This document shows positions 41,524 through 51,539 of a DNA stretch of 64,000 nt, piece by piece; within the stretch, counting starts at the first letter, position 1; each line of letters opens with the position of its first letter. Source of the stretch: Panonychus citri. Lineage: Eukaryota; Arthropoda; Arachnida; Trombidiformes; Tetranychidae. The stretch lies in NCBI RefSeq assembly GCF_014898815.1, contig NW_026515540.1, forward strand, positions 1,984,001-2,048,000, given 5' to 3'. A model generated the notes under the pieces. The model was not told the DNA's origin. It ran no database searches and saw nothing but the letters and a program-made list of their open reading frames with translations. The position numbers and the translations under genes are program-made.

Positions 41524-44500
41524 ATGAACGAGGTTGAACAACAACAACGAGAAAAGAATCGACAAACCAATGAAAAGCTTACCCGTAATGAGCTCATCAA
41601 TTTAGCTTCTGAATGGGGAGTCTCGAAAGTCAATAGTAAAAGCAATGAGATGCTATTAAGAGAAATAATAGACGCTCATCTAATTCAACACCTTTATGAA
41701 AATCACATCATACCTGATCATGAAAATGATGTTGATATTCTACAAAAAATCGAATATAAATGGGAAGATGGTATCGAGCTTAGGAAAATGGGCTGCGATC
41801 ATCAAACGATAATCAAATTATTGGAAAATGGAGTGAGATCAATTGACACTCTAATGTTCATCAAAGAAAATCAACTACAACAATTCAACATACCAATAGC
41901 TCAAGCCTTCATGTTATTTAATCGCTATTGTAAACCAGAGAGATTTGCAACAAGAGAGTCTTGTGAATCCCCTGATCCCAAATCTAAATTACCGTTACCT
42001 GCTCAAAATGCCCTTTACCGTATTAATAGGAGAAAATGGCCTAACAATTCAATTCAACAAACGTTTGCTCAATTCCTCGAAACAATGGAGTTTGACCTAC
42101 GAATATTGGACCCATTAAAGGAAACATGGATCGATCATATCACTGTTGTCCTCGAAGGTGAGCCAAGAAAAATAGCTGAGAAAATAAGTCAAGAAAATCA
42201 TCTACTTTCCTACGATAACTGGAAAGAGAAGCTTTTAAATTCAACAATAAATAAAACAGAGATAACAGAAGCTTTATACACTGTTTTACAAAAGAAATAT
42301 TCAACCAATGAAAATCCAGTTGAATTTTTCAAGAAAATCGAAAGTTCAATAAAAGTCATTTGTCCTGACGCCAAGGATAGAGAAATCTCTATCCTTGTCG
42401 CTGGAACTCTACCTGTGGAAATCCAAAATGAAATCATTCCAGAGAAAGAGACAATTTTTGATCTAGAATCGCTAAAACAAAAAGTGATTGGTATTTGGCA
42501 AAAGTCTAAAACCCCAATCAAATCAACTCAACAAAGTCAAAGTGTTATAAGTGTCACCCCAAAACGACCCTTATACCGTAATCAACAACAACAACAACAA
42601 CAAGGTAACCAACAAGGTCAAGTATCTCAACCTCAGAGTGGTAACCGTCCAATCAACACAAATTTAAATGGTAACAACAACAATCGTCCATCTAATCAAT
42701 ACCAAGGAAAATATTGGTGCGATAGATGCAAGTCAAGTACTCATAGTAATGAAAGATGCAGATTCAACCCAGCGAATGAGGGTCAGAAGAGCATCTCTTC
42801 CAACCCAAGTTCAAATCAACAAGTCAACCCAAATCAACAACAATTGGTATCAAATCAAAATGTGAATTATGTTGAATTTGATCAACCAGTCAATGAAAAT
42901 AATCATGTTATCAACGTCGCTAAATTAATGGTTGGAACCAATTCAGTGCAAATGTCGGATGAATTGCGATTTCCAATGGTAACTTTTAATTTCAATAATG
43001 TTAAAGTTCGAGGTCTCATCGATACTGGGGCCTGTACAACTCTAATCAACAGAGCTATTGCCAGCAGAATTGGTTTACTAGCTTACCCTTTCAGTGTTAA
43101 ATTCCAAGCAATCAACACGTCAACAGTTAATTGTGAATACTTTGTACCAATAAAAGTGTGCAAAGGAAATGAATCAACAATTATGGCTGCTTATGTCATT
43201 GATGACTTATCCAATGACATCATCTTAGGTGAAAACATCATCAAGTACACCGAGTTAATCATTAAGGCTCGTGGTCCTCGTCAACCCTATGACTTATATC
43301 AATTCAATTTAAACAACAAATACAACATTAAATTGGAAATTCCTGATCTATGTGATGTCCATAGACTATTAACAAAATGGTATGATGAATCATTTGATAT
43401 GAAAAAGTTAGTTCATTTACCAATCAACCACATCAACTCATTACCCAGTAAACCCAAAGTAAATTTTGTGAAATTCTTTCATCATGAATATCCTCTTGAT
43501 TCTCCAAATTTGATTAATCATATTGAGGAATTCCAAGAAAACTCAATCGATTTACCAGAAGATATAAACAATGTGAATCAACGTTTATATGCTCAAATCA
43601 ATCCTGAATTATCTCAAGAAGATAAAAGAAAAATCTATCAAGTCCTGATAGAGGAGAAAGCTTCTTTCTCCTCTACAAAATATGACTTAGGTTGTGTTCC
43701 TGCTCATGTCACCAATTTCAAGATTGACATAGGTAACAAAGATATTCCAAAGTGTAAACCATTTCGATCAAGCGAAAAGATGCGAGAAGAAATGAGAAAA
43801 ATTATTCGTGAATTCAAAGAAAATGGAATCATTGAAAATTCGGACACCGGAGGTGGTGCTCCTGCTTTTGTGGTACCAAAGCCGAATGGAACCTGGCGAA
43901 TGGTAACATCTTACATCGAATTAAACAAACTCATCAATAAACGTCAATTCCCAATGCCTAACATTGATGATGCCATTAATCAATTAAAAGGTAACAAATT
44001 CTTTACTACACTAGACCTAGCCCAAGGCTATTATCAACTTGAAATACCTCCAGAGGAGAGGGACAAAACAAGTTTTGTTACCGAAGATGGAGTCTACAGA
44101 TACAGACGTCTTCCAATGGGTCTAGCTGATGCTCCTTCCTACTTTCAGGAAGTGATTAACAAAGTATTAGGTGATTTAAAATATACCTGCTGCTTTGGCT
44201 ATTTTGATGACATTGTCATCTACGGAAAAACAATTGAACAGTTATGTGAGAACATGAAAAAGGTTATTAAAGCTCTTAAAGTTTACGGCTTTAAAAATCG
44301 CATTGAAAAGCTACAAGCTGGTGTTACTTCATTTGTGTGTTTAGGACATTTAGTGTCTGGTAAGAATGTCCAACCTGATCCTAAAAAGATAGAGAGGATT
44401 AAGAATCTTAATCCTCCCAGCTCTTATTCTCAAATCCGTTCTCATCTTGGTTTATTCAACTACTTTGGCCGCTTCATCGAAAATTTCGCCGCCATTGCAG

Positions 44501-47007
44501 CTCCTCTACAAGAATTAGTACAAAACAAGTACAAAAGTATTTCATTTGAAATTAAAGGTGAACAACTGAAAAGTTGGGAAAAGCTCAAGGAAGCGTTAAC
44601 CAAGAAGTGTTTGTTAACGCATTTCTATCCAAATCGTGAAACTAAATTATTCGTTGATGCCTCAGCTGTAGCAATCGGAGGTATTCTAACTCAAAAAGAC
44701 GAAGATGGAAATTGGAATCCGATTTACTTCTTCGGCTGCAAACTACAAAAATATCAATATGCCTACAGAGTCACCGAAAAAGAATGTGCTGCTGTGGTAT
44801 ATGCCTGTCGAAAATTCGCTCATCTACTACGACATAAAAAGTTCACAGTTGTGACTGATCATTGTGCCCTGTGTGAACTCAAGAAAACAAGATTTAAAGT
44901 AACCAGAATCATGAGATGGCAAAACGATTTAGCCGAGTTTGATTTTGATGTTGAATATCTAAAAGGAGAAAAACATCCAGCGGATTGTTTTTCCCGTTCC
45001 AACGAGTGGTCCCATAAACAAAAAGGTGAAATGGAAGATGATCACTACGATCGATATTTAAATTGTGTTTATCCTGATAAAGACGATGTTTTATTGGAAG
45101 ACATGGAACTACTAGAAGAAACAAGAATAGTTGAGAACGAAACCCAAAAGATTCTTTTAGGTTTCGTTCGTCAATTCGATGTATTGGACCGAGAACAAGC
45201 AAAGATGTTCATCCGTTCATGTAAAACACCAAATCTCGAAAAAGGTAATCAATCTGAATTAATTACTCATCAACTTAACGATTCAAGATGTAATATGATC
45301 AAAGAGGAGTTAAGAGAAGGAAGAATGACTCGAAAATTTCAAGTCAGAGATGGAATTCTGTACGCATTAAGAAACGACAGAAGCTGCCGTTTCTATCTCC
45401 CTGATTCACTAATCAACAAAATTTTCAATCAATACCACAACTCTATTGAAGCTGGTCATTTCGGTACTAAGCCGACCTTTCAAAAGATAGCATTAGATTT
45501 CTGGTTCCCAAACATGGAAGATATTATTAAAGAGAAAGTATCTGGTTGTGAAAAATGCCAGGAGTTCAAATCCAAAACTTACAAAGAAGGTAAAGCAAAA
45601 CCAATGCCTGTACCTAACACTCCGTTTGAAAGGATTCAAATTGATATGATTGGACCTTTCCCTACATCTAAAAGTGGTAACAAATATGCTCTTGTCGCAA
45701 TCGACGTTTTAACTCGTTTCGGTGTGGCAAAGCCATTCAAGAAAGGATCATCAAAAGACGTAATAGTGTTCATAAAAGGTATAATTCATCAATTCGGTCG
45801 ACCTAAAATCATTCAAACTGATAATGGACAAATTTTCACCGCAAAAGAAGTTCTTGAATTTGTTCAGAGCCATGGAATTAAGACTCTTAATTCCACGGTC
45901 TATCACCCTCAAACAAATGGATTAGTCGAAAGACTCAACGGTATTATTAAAACAAGAATTACCATTTATACAGAAAATGAATGTGAATGGGATAAAAACT
46001 TTCAAGCTCTAGTTTATAGTTATAATGTTTCGATTAAACCAAATCTTGGTAAATCACCATTTCAACTACTCCTGAATTATGAGCCAAGAACCTTAGCTCA
46101 TAATGAATTGGAAATTGATCCACTTTATAAAGAAAACATTCATCAAGCAGAGAGAGGTAGAGAGAAAATCATCCACTCTTCTGAGCAATCAGCTTTCAAA
46201 CGAAATGAAACATTAAAAGAACCATCATATGAACGTGGTGATATCGTGCGAATTAAACCTGTACCTTATACCACGGGTGCTAAAATTACAAAGAGAAAAT
46301 TCTTTGGCAAATTCATTGTGTTACAACCATATGAATCAGCTGCTAAAATTATCAACGTTTATAATGGGCAAGTGAAAGTTCTAAATTATGATCGTATAAA
46401 GAAAGCCAATTTACCTAAATCATCAAATCATGAAATTCTCCTCAAGAAACATCCTATTGTAGCGAATGAGGAAGAATCTTCCTCATCCAAACAATCAGCA
46501 TCAAATGAAAAATCACATGAAAATGTACAGTGTAGTGATGAAGAATCTTCATCACCTGAAGCAATTCAACCATTGGAACAAGAAACTGAACCGATCACAG
46601 TTACGTTACCAGTTACAATACCGCAACAGCAACCATCTAATCAATCACAACAAATTGATCAAACTGTTATGAATGAAACAACTAGTCAACACCAATTAGT
46701 GTCAGAACCAACAGAGGAAGAATCTTCCTCCATGGTTCCATGTGCAACAAACATTCAACTTTACAATCAACCAAATATCCATCTAAACAATCAAATCAGG
46801 AACCCTAATATTCAGCTTTATAATCAACCGAACATTCAATTGAACAATCAACCAAACACAGCTCAACAAACAATAAATTTCAACGAATCAAGTGAAACCG
46901 AAGTGGAAGAAAGTGATGTGAATAGTGCAAATACAAGGAAGAAGACTCGAAAGAAACGTATTTGGCCAACACATCAAATGGAAAGAAGACCGAGAAAACA
47001 AAATTAA
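41524..47007 (+). CDS. Gag-Pol polyprotein of the Ty3/Gypsy element
   Basis: The first ATG is at 41524, giving 1827 residues. The order is Gag (about 1-390, with a Gln-rich linker), a CCHC zinc knuckle from C399 (C-x2-C-x4-H-x4-C), aspartic protease (D500 in the DTGA motif), reverse transcriptase (LDLAQGYYQLEIPPEERDKT; catalytic D895/D896 in YFDD, where many relatives have YVDD or YIDD), RNase H (LFVDASAVAIGGIL, VTDHCAL), integrase zinc domain, and integrase core with D1374, D1433 and E1469 (35 residues between the last two). A Ser/Glu- and Asn/Gln-rich tail ends in a basic RKKTRKKR stretch. All catalytic residues are intact and Gag and Pol share one frame. The order PR-RT-RH-IN is that of Ty3/Gypsy. 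Confidence 0.97.
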   Translation: MNEVEQQQREKNRQTNEKLTRNELINLASEWGVSKVNSKSNEMLLREIIDAHLIQHLYENHIIPDHENDVDILQKIEYKWEDGIELRKMGCDHQTIIKLLENGVRSIDTLMFIKENQLQQFNIPIAQAFMLFNRYCKPERFATRESCESPDPKSKLPLPAQNALYRINRRKWPNNSIQQTFAQFLETMEFDLRILDPLKETWIDHITVVLEGEPRKIAEKISQENHLLSYDNWKEKLLNSTINKTEITEALYTVLQKKYSTNENPVEFFKKIESSIKVICPDAKDREISILVAGTLPVEIQNEIIPEKETIFDLESLKQKVIGIWQKSKTPIKSTQQSQSVISVTPKRPLYRNQQQQQQQGNQQGQVSQPQSGNRPINTNLNGNNNNRPSNQYQGKYWCDRCKSSTHSNERCRFNPANEGQKSISSNPSSNQQVNPNQQQLVSNQNVNYVEFDQPVNENNHVINVAKLMVGTNSVQMSDELRFPMVTFNFNNVKVRGLIDTGACTTLINRAIASRIGLLAYPFSVKFQAINTSTVNCEYFVPIKVCKGNESTIMAAYVIDDLSNDIILGENIIKYTELIIKARGPRQPYDLYQFNLNNKYNIKLEIPDLCDVHRLLTKWYDESFDMKKLVHLPINHINSLPSKPKVNFVKFFHHEYPLDSPNLINHIEEFQENSIDLPEDINNVNQRLYAQINPELSQEDKRKIYQVLIEEKASFSSTKYDLGCVPAHVTNFKIDIGNKDIPKCKPFRSSEKMREEMRKIIREFKENGIIENSDTGGGAPAFVVPKPNGTWRMVTSYIELNKLINKRQFPMPNIDDAINQLKGNKFFTTLDLAQGYYQLEIPPEERDKTSFVTEDGVYRYRRLPMGLADAPSYFQEVINKVLGDLKYTCCFGYFDDIVIYGKTIEQLCENMKKVIKALKVYGFKNRIEKLQAGVTSFVCLGHLVSGKNVQPDPKKIERIKNLNPPSSYSQIRSHLGLFNYFGRFIENFAAIAAPLQELVQNKYKSISFEIKGEQLKSWEKLKEALTKKCLLTHFYPNRETKLFVDASAVAIGGILTQKDEDGNWNPIYFFGCKLQKYQYAYRVTEKECAAVVYACRKFAHLLRHKKFTVVTDHCALCELKKTRFKVTRIMRWQNDLAEFDFDVEYLKGEKHPADCFSRSNEWSHKQKGEMEDDHYDRYLNCVYPDKDDVLLEDMELLEETRIVENETQKILLGFVRQFDVLDREQAKMFIRSCKTPNLEKGNQSELITHQLNDSRCNMIKEELREGRMTRKFQVRDGILYALRNDRSCRFYLPDSLINKIFNQYHNSIEAGHFGTKPTFQKIALDFWFPNMEDIIKEKVSGCEKCQEFKSKTYKEGKAKPMPVPNTPFERIQIDMIGPFPTSKSGNKYALVAIDVLTRFGVAKPFKKGSSKDVIVFIKGIIHQFGRPKIIQTDNGQIFTAKEVLEFVQSHGIKTLNSTVYHPQTNGLVERLNGIIKTRITIYTENECEWDKNFQALVYSYNVSIKPNLGKSPFQLLLNYEPRTLAHNELEIDPLYKENIHQAERGREKIIHSSEQSAFKRNETLKEPSYERGDIVRIKPVPYTTGAKITKRKFFGKFIVLQPYESAAKIINVYNGQVKVLNYDRIKKANLPKSSNHEILLKKHPIVANEEESSSSKQSASNEKSHENVQCSDEESSSPEAIQPLEQETEPITVTLPVTIPQQQPSNQSQQIDQTVMNETTSQHQLVSEPTEEESSSMVPCATNIQLYNQPNIHLNNQIRNPNIQLYNQPNIQLNNQPNTAQQTINFNESSETEVEESDVNSANTRKKTRKKRIWPTHQMERRPRKQN

Positions 47008-47575
47008 ATCAATTGTTCTCTTGCCCACTTCGTATTCGGAACGTCATCGAGTGAAGAATCTTCACCCGATGAAGTAAAAGAAACACTACTTTTAATACTA
47101 ACAATTTTCAACCCCTTTTAACAATTAATCACTTAAACCCTTATTAAGCACAATTAATACTAGAGAGTAAACAAGCTAACGAGAAAAAGCTAACACAGCG
47201 TAACCATAGAAACAAATCATGCGCAGAATAGAAATTTTTTTTTTTTTGAATATTCTATTCTCTTTTAATTAACCTTGATTATTGTGCTAATTGCTCATCA
47301 ATCAAGTTCAACAAATTGTAACATTGTTTCTTTGTGTCCAAAATTCTGATTTTGTATTATTCTTATTTGTGAATCAAAAAAACGTGAAGAATCTTCACCA
47401 TATTTTGATTGAATTGACAAGATAAATTTAACAAATTTAAAGTTAAAAACCTACAAAGTGTTTAAACAGAGCAAATTAGTTGCTCCTGAGGAGAAGAATC
47501 TTCACCTCAGGTCAATCAACATTTTCTCCAAATCCGATAAATCAATTGTCAAGAAAGTGTCAAGCTTCATTGGAA
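47008..47575 (+). other. Spacer between pol and the third gene
   Basis: No credible ORF. It contains three strong quasi-palindromes (47045-47071, 47372-47410, 47485-47511) and a T run near 47230. It may hold a subgenomic promoter, splice acceptor or structured RNA for expression of the third gene. Confidence 0.5.
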
Positions 47576-49462
47576 ATGGAAATGCAAGGAAAAATCTGGA
47601 AAGTTCAAGACAAATGGTTGAACGAAATGGTCATGGATAAACTGGTCAGAACTTTCGGTGATGAATGGAGAAGCGTACCTGTCGTTTTCTATCTCCCAGG
47701 ACTAGTTTTACATGAGAAACCAAACATGAGCCAAGTCAACATGTTAACTTCATTAGCCTGCAAATTCTGTAATCACATTCCCGTGAACCCAATGAAATGT
47801 TCAGAATGTAAATCATTCTACTGCCGATACTGTATCATTCTTCTCTATTCTCTGGACCATAGAATGAAAGGAAACATGAATCCAGATCTAGAAAAACTTG
47901 ACAACAAACACTTCCTGTGTATTAAGTGCCCACTATCATCGCTAACGAAAACAATGGGACTAAACAGTGAAGAATCTTCACTGTTCAGTCGCCTAATTGT
48001 GAAGTGCCGATCCTACAACTGTGAAGAGTATGGAAAATACTATGACATCTTACATCATCTTGCGAATTGTAAAGACAAAGAGTACAAAGTGTTATCCGTT
48101 TTGAACTATTACTACTTCCACCAAAAAGAATTAGAAAAACAAGGAGAAAATTTCGCATCATTACAAAATACGCTCAACAAAAAGTTAACCGAAGATGAAT
48201 TCTATGAAACCTTTGACAAAAGACTCATGATTCAATACCCGAATGAATTTGTTCCTCCAAGTGGATTCACAGCTGAAAGAAGAGAAATTGATCCACTTAA
48301 TCCATTACATGTGAGAACAACCGTAATTGGATTCAAATCGAAAGAAAAATCATCTCCTCAGCCTTCTACCAGTAAAGAATCTTTACCGATAGAGGAAGAG
48401 TTGGGACCTGAATTCTGGCACGCAGAAGATGATGAATTTACTCGAGAAGAGGAAAGTTTAAATAAGCCAACAAAACATTCATCTAAAAGCCAAAGAGCTT
48501 CAACAAGCGCATCAGTCGATGACGATTGGACCAAAGGTATTTGGGACGATTGGAACGAGCCGACATTAGCCGATAAAGATGAATGGGGAAATTGGAATAC
48601 TGGTTATGCCATCGCAGCGAAAGTTTCAGCTCCGGAAAAAGATCTAATCGATGACAGTCCGGAAGAAGATGAAGAATCTTCATCTCCTCCCAAGATTAAA
48701 ATGGAGATACTTCCAACTAGAAAGCCTGCTGGTGCGAACAAGAGATTCATTGTGCCAATGGAAACAATTAGAAAAGAATATCACGGAAAGAAAAGGAAAA
48801 ACGCTCTTGGAAATAAAAGACGACTAGCAAAACGAGCTGAAACTGGTAAAAAGTCCAATCAAGATTTGCGAAGATTCTTAGCAACACTTGATTTTCTAAA
48901 TCAACATTCAAACAAGAACAACGTTTTAAATATAAAAGACAATATTCATCGAAGAAGAATCTACAAGGCTTGGGACGAACTCGATGAAAAGAAACTCAAA
49001 GTGTGCTCAATAGATATTGAGAAGTGTATTGTGACAACATCCAGAGGACAAGAATCTTATCCATGCTGGGTTGCCATTGTAGACACTCATGCAAATATTT
49101 GTTTCAATGATCTCATTAGATATCCAAAAGCATCAATATTCGAAATGAATACGAAAATTCATGGAGTCTCATTTGAAGTCACTCAAGGTGCAAAATCATT
49201 TGAAGAGCAAAGGAAAACAATCATCAAAATTTTACTACAATTTGACCGAATCATAGTTGCTGGTGGAATAAATGATTTCGTGTCTCTATGCTTCGATCAT
49301 CATGATTGGGCGATCATCGAACCAAAAGTTCGAGATGTTAACTATTATTACTCGTGCAAACTTGATGCTGCAGGACAACCATGTGAAATGTTAGCCCTAA
49401 AGTACATAACATTTGCCCTCTTTGGAAAAATAATTCAACAAGATTGTCACTCTCAGTGGTAG
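47576..49462 (+). CDS. Third gene of the LTR element: zinc finger plus DEDDh 3'-5' exonuclease (main frame)
   Basis: From the first ATG (47576) 628 residues. The front has a RING-like array of four CxxC pairs (CKFC, CSEC, CRYC, CIKC, about residues 60-125) and then a TRAF-type zinc-finger-like stretch (VKCRSYNC, HHLANC). The middle is acidic/Trp-rich and disordered-looking, then a basic KKRKN and RRLAKRAE region. The last 150 residues are a DEDDh exonuclease: Exo I D480/E482 in SIDIEKC, Exo II D567 in GGINDFVSL, Exo III H625 at the very end. Spacing matches ISG20/TREX-type enzymes. The frame then stops at 49460-49462, while the Exo III aspartate and the rest continue in the next frame. Such an enzyme could act on RNA or DNA intermediates or on host small RNAs (inference). 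Confidence 0.72.
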   Translation: MEMQGKIWKVQDKWLNEMVMDKLVRTFGDEWRSVPVVFYLPGLVLHEKPNMSQVNMLTSLACKFCNHIPVNPMKCSECKSFYCRYCIILLYSLDHRMKGNMNPDLEKLDNKHFLCIKCPLSSLTKTMGLNSEESSLFSRLIVKCRSYNCEEYGKYYDILHHLANCKDKEYKVLSVLNYYYFHQKELEKQGENFASLQNTLNKKLTEDEFYETFDKRLMIQYPNEFVPPSGFTAERREIDPLNPLHVRTTVIGFKSKEKSSPQPSTSKESLPIEEELGPEFWHAEDDEFTREEESLNKPTKHSSKSQRASTSASVDDDWTKGIWDDWNEPTLADKDEWGNWNTGYAIAAKVSAPEKDLIDDSPEEDEESSSPPKIKMEILPTRKPAGANKRFIVPMETIRKEYHGKKRKNALGNKRRLAKRAETGKKSNQDLRRFLATLDFLNQHSNKNNVLNIKDNIHRRRIYKAWDELDEKKLKVCSIDIEKCIVTTSRGQESYPCWVAIVDTHANICFNDLIRYPKASIFEMNTKIHGVSFEVTQGAKSFEEQRKTIIKILLQFDRIIVAGGINDFVSLCFDHHDWAIIEPKVRDVNYYYSCKLDAAGQPCEMLALKYITFALFGKIIQQDCHSQW

Positions 49463-49827
49463 ATGCCGGATTTACGCTATTCGCATATCTTGTTGACCAT
49501 AAGTCATTTGAAGAGACTCATGAAGCTGCAAGGAAAGCACCTTTCCTACAACTTCCTCTTCCTCATGTCCGTTATCCTCCAAATAAACAAATGGCAAGAC
49601 ACATCGACAACATCATGGAACGAATCAATGATTGGCCTTTTATATTAAGAAAATCAGCGTTTCCAGGAGGAAAACCATCAGGATCATTTGACACAAAGCT
49701 TCTTTGTGATCATGATGATGTGACAGAGAGACCACCGTATACAGAAGTAGATCTGAACATATTCAATGTATACAAAAGAAGAGTTCAAATTGGAATCCAA
49801 AAACAAAGCCAATATCGGAAATGTTGA
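49444..49827 (+). pseudogene. Frame-displaced C-terminal part of the exonuclease gene
   Basis: The codons after the stop at 49462 continue the exonuclease in the -1 frame: VVDAGFTLFAYLVDH, giving the missing Exo III Asp (49462-49464), then about 115 further residues with no further motif. The shift must lie within 49444-49462. I see no classical slippery heptamer there, so a small deletion is more likely than programmed frameshifting, but the latter is not excluded. No start codon of its own is evident. It ends 100 bp before the 3' LTR. Confidence 0.65.
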
Positions 49828-49926
49828 ACCAGTGGCATCGAGATCAACAATCAATCGACACTCGAGATGGCGATTAACCCTTGACCTTACACTTGACACA
49901 CTGGACCAACAGCAACAACGGGGCTC

Positions 49927-50306
49927 TGTTAGGGGATTAGCTTTATTTTTGCTGTAATTAGTACATCGTCCCTCTCAATCATTGCTTACATCACATTTAT
50001 CTCTAGGGACTCATTGTTTAAAGTATAAATAAGAAACCTTTTTCAATTACAAAACATTCCGTTTACATTCCATTAACATTACATTAATAGTTAATATTTT
50101 GTCATTCAAGGTTAATCCTTAAACCCCTTAACCTTTTACCCTTATGTCCTTTAATTAACCCTATTCAAAATCTCTCATTGTGCTTTCTATCTAAACCACC
50201 CTTAAAACTACCACCAACTAAAGCCTCTTCAATTAGTGTTTCAATAAAAGTTATTTTGTTCCGATACGATCTTTATACTGAGCTCTCGCATAGAGAATCC
50301 CTAACA
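49927..50306 (+). repeat. 3' LTR
   Basis: 380 bp, apparently identical to the 5' LTR at a fixed offset of 10044. The sequence just upstream (CAACAACGGGGCTC) is only a weak polypurine tract. Confidence 0.95.
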
Positions 50307-50351
50307 GTTATAATTACTCTCTATTTCGAGTTATTCTTTGTTACATCTAAG

Positions 50352-50591
50352 ATGGATAAAGATAAAATTCGAAGTCTTATACTTTATGAGTACAAACTTG
50401 GACATAGTGTTTTCGAATCAGTTAAAAATATTAATAATGTGATTGGTGAAAATGCGACAAATAAAACGACAGTTTATCGGTGGTTTGCTAAATTCAAATC
50501 AGGAAATTTTTCGATCGAAAGTCAAGCTAAAGGTAAACCTCCAATTAAAGTTGATAATAAAACAATTTATCGCAAAGATATCGTTAATTAA
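50352..50591 (+). pseudogene. Mariner transposase N-terminal domain (HTH_48-like)
   Basis: 79 residues: LYEYKLGHSVFESVKNINNV, then KTTVYRWFAKFKSGNFS, closely following the helix-turn-helix DNA-binding half of mariner/SETMAR transposases. It ends with a stop 42 bp before the end of the 3' inverted repeat, so the whole DDE catalytic domain is gone. The ATG lies 46 bp after the 3' LTR, and the LTR element landed in the mariner leader. If translated it could compete for mariner ends, but nothing shows it is expressed. Confidence 0.8.
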
Positions 50592-50635
50592 ACTCGATCA
50601 ACAAATTTTCCCATTTCATGTGCACATACCTAATA

Positions 50636-51539
50636 CTAATAATATATTAGCATTTAAACCAAATAGAGATGAAGAATATCGGTATCGATAATGTCAATCG
50701 GTAATTTTAATACGGTTATTATTGTTGAATTTAAAACTCTATCGTATAAATGTGCTATCAAAGAGAATACAATTTCGGTTATTTCTTATTTAAACTTGAA
50801 TGTTTTTCATGACACTGAACCTGCAGTAATTTGGGACTATTCTAACAATTTTTATTCCTTGGGCGGGTATTCTGACACGATTAAGATTTATATCATACAA
50901 TTTAACGTAAAAATAGGTAATTAAATTAAGATTTATAAGATTTAGATCATTCTGTCATTCATCCATCTCGAGCTATTCAGACAAACTCGAAACAAAATGA
51001 TTTAACTATTTTTTTATTAAAATTTGCTGTATATAAATTGTTTTGTTGAAAACAAAACCATTCAAATCCGACAGTTAACTGGACAAATCATTTGAATCGA
51101 AAATCGTTTGATATAACATTCTACAAAGTTAAAATCATTATTTCTTATTAGAAATTTATGTTCTGTGTATTTGAATTTGAATTGTAGGTGAATTTGTGAT
51201 TGCATAACTTTTGTTTTTTGGATTCTAAAGGCGGTCAAAAATAAAACGTTGGTGAGCGCCACAGGCATCTCCATTTTATTGGAGTTAGATAATTTTATAT
51301 CTAAAAAATATCATTTTCATAAATCAGATTTCAGAGACATTTAATGACAACAAAAAGAGAAATTTTATTAATGATTTTTAAAAAAATTAAATTAAATTAA
51401 GTCAAGTCATCAAAATGTTCGCCAGATTTCTCTGTAAATATAATCAATAGCATATCGGAGTTATTAATAACACTTGAAAGAGTCAAAAAATGGTATTTTT
51501 TCAATCTATTCTTTGATTATTTGTTTCAATTGATTTTCT
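50636..51539. other. Host or decayed repeat DNA, no gene
   Basis: AT-rich. Short open frames only. A phrase near 51240-51285 (GTGAGCGCCACAGGCATC) is GC-richer than its surroundings but belongs to no recognisable feature. Confidence 0.4.

Larger units (their letters stand above)
39883..50306 (+). mobile_element. Ty3/Gypsy LTR retrotransposon with an extra exonuclease gene
   Basis: Two 380-bp LTRs (39883-40262, 49927-50306) begin TGTTAGGG and end CCCTAACA and look identical base for base. A perfect 5-bp target duplication GTTAT flanks the element. Gag-Pol is one intact ORF of 1827 residues. A 2.9-kb 3' region holds a third gene (47576-49827). The leader and coding regions contain many quasi-palindromes (listed separately). 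LTR identity and intact Gag-Pol mean a very recent insertion. It disrupted a mariner remnant just upstream of its start codon. Confidence 0.95.
39735..50633 (+). mobile_element. Internally deleted mariner element, split by an LTR retrotransposon
   Basis: TTAGGTATGTGCATATG at 39735 pairs with GCACATACCTAA ending at 50633. The inverted repeat is about 33 bp and both ends are flanked by TA (39733-39734, 50634-50635), the mariner target site. Without the nested LTR element the mariner would be only about 475 bp, holding 148 bp before and 327 bp after the insertion. That is enough for the N-terminal DNA-binding domain of the transposase but not for the catalytic domain, so it is a non-autonomous deletion derivative. 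Confidence 0.85.

Noticed and set aside
49684..49899. Minus-strand ORF at end of the LTR element
   Set aside because: Antisense to the exonuclease tail, no family match.
50178..50351. N-terminal extension of the mariner ORF into the LTR
   Set aside because: Runs through LTR U5 by chance; the mariner start is the ATG at 50352.
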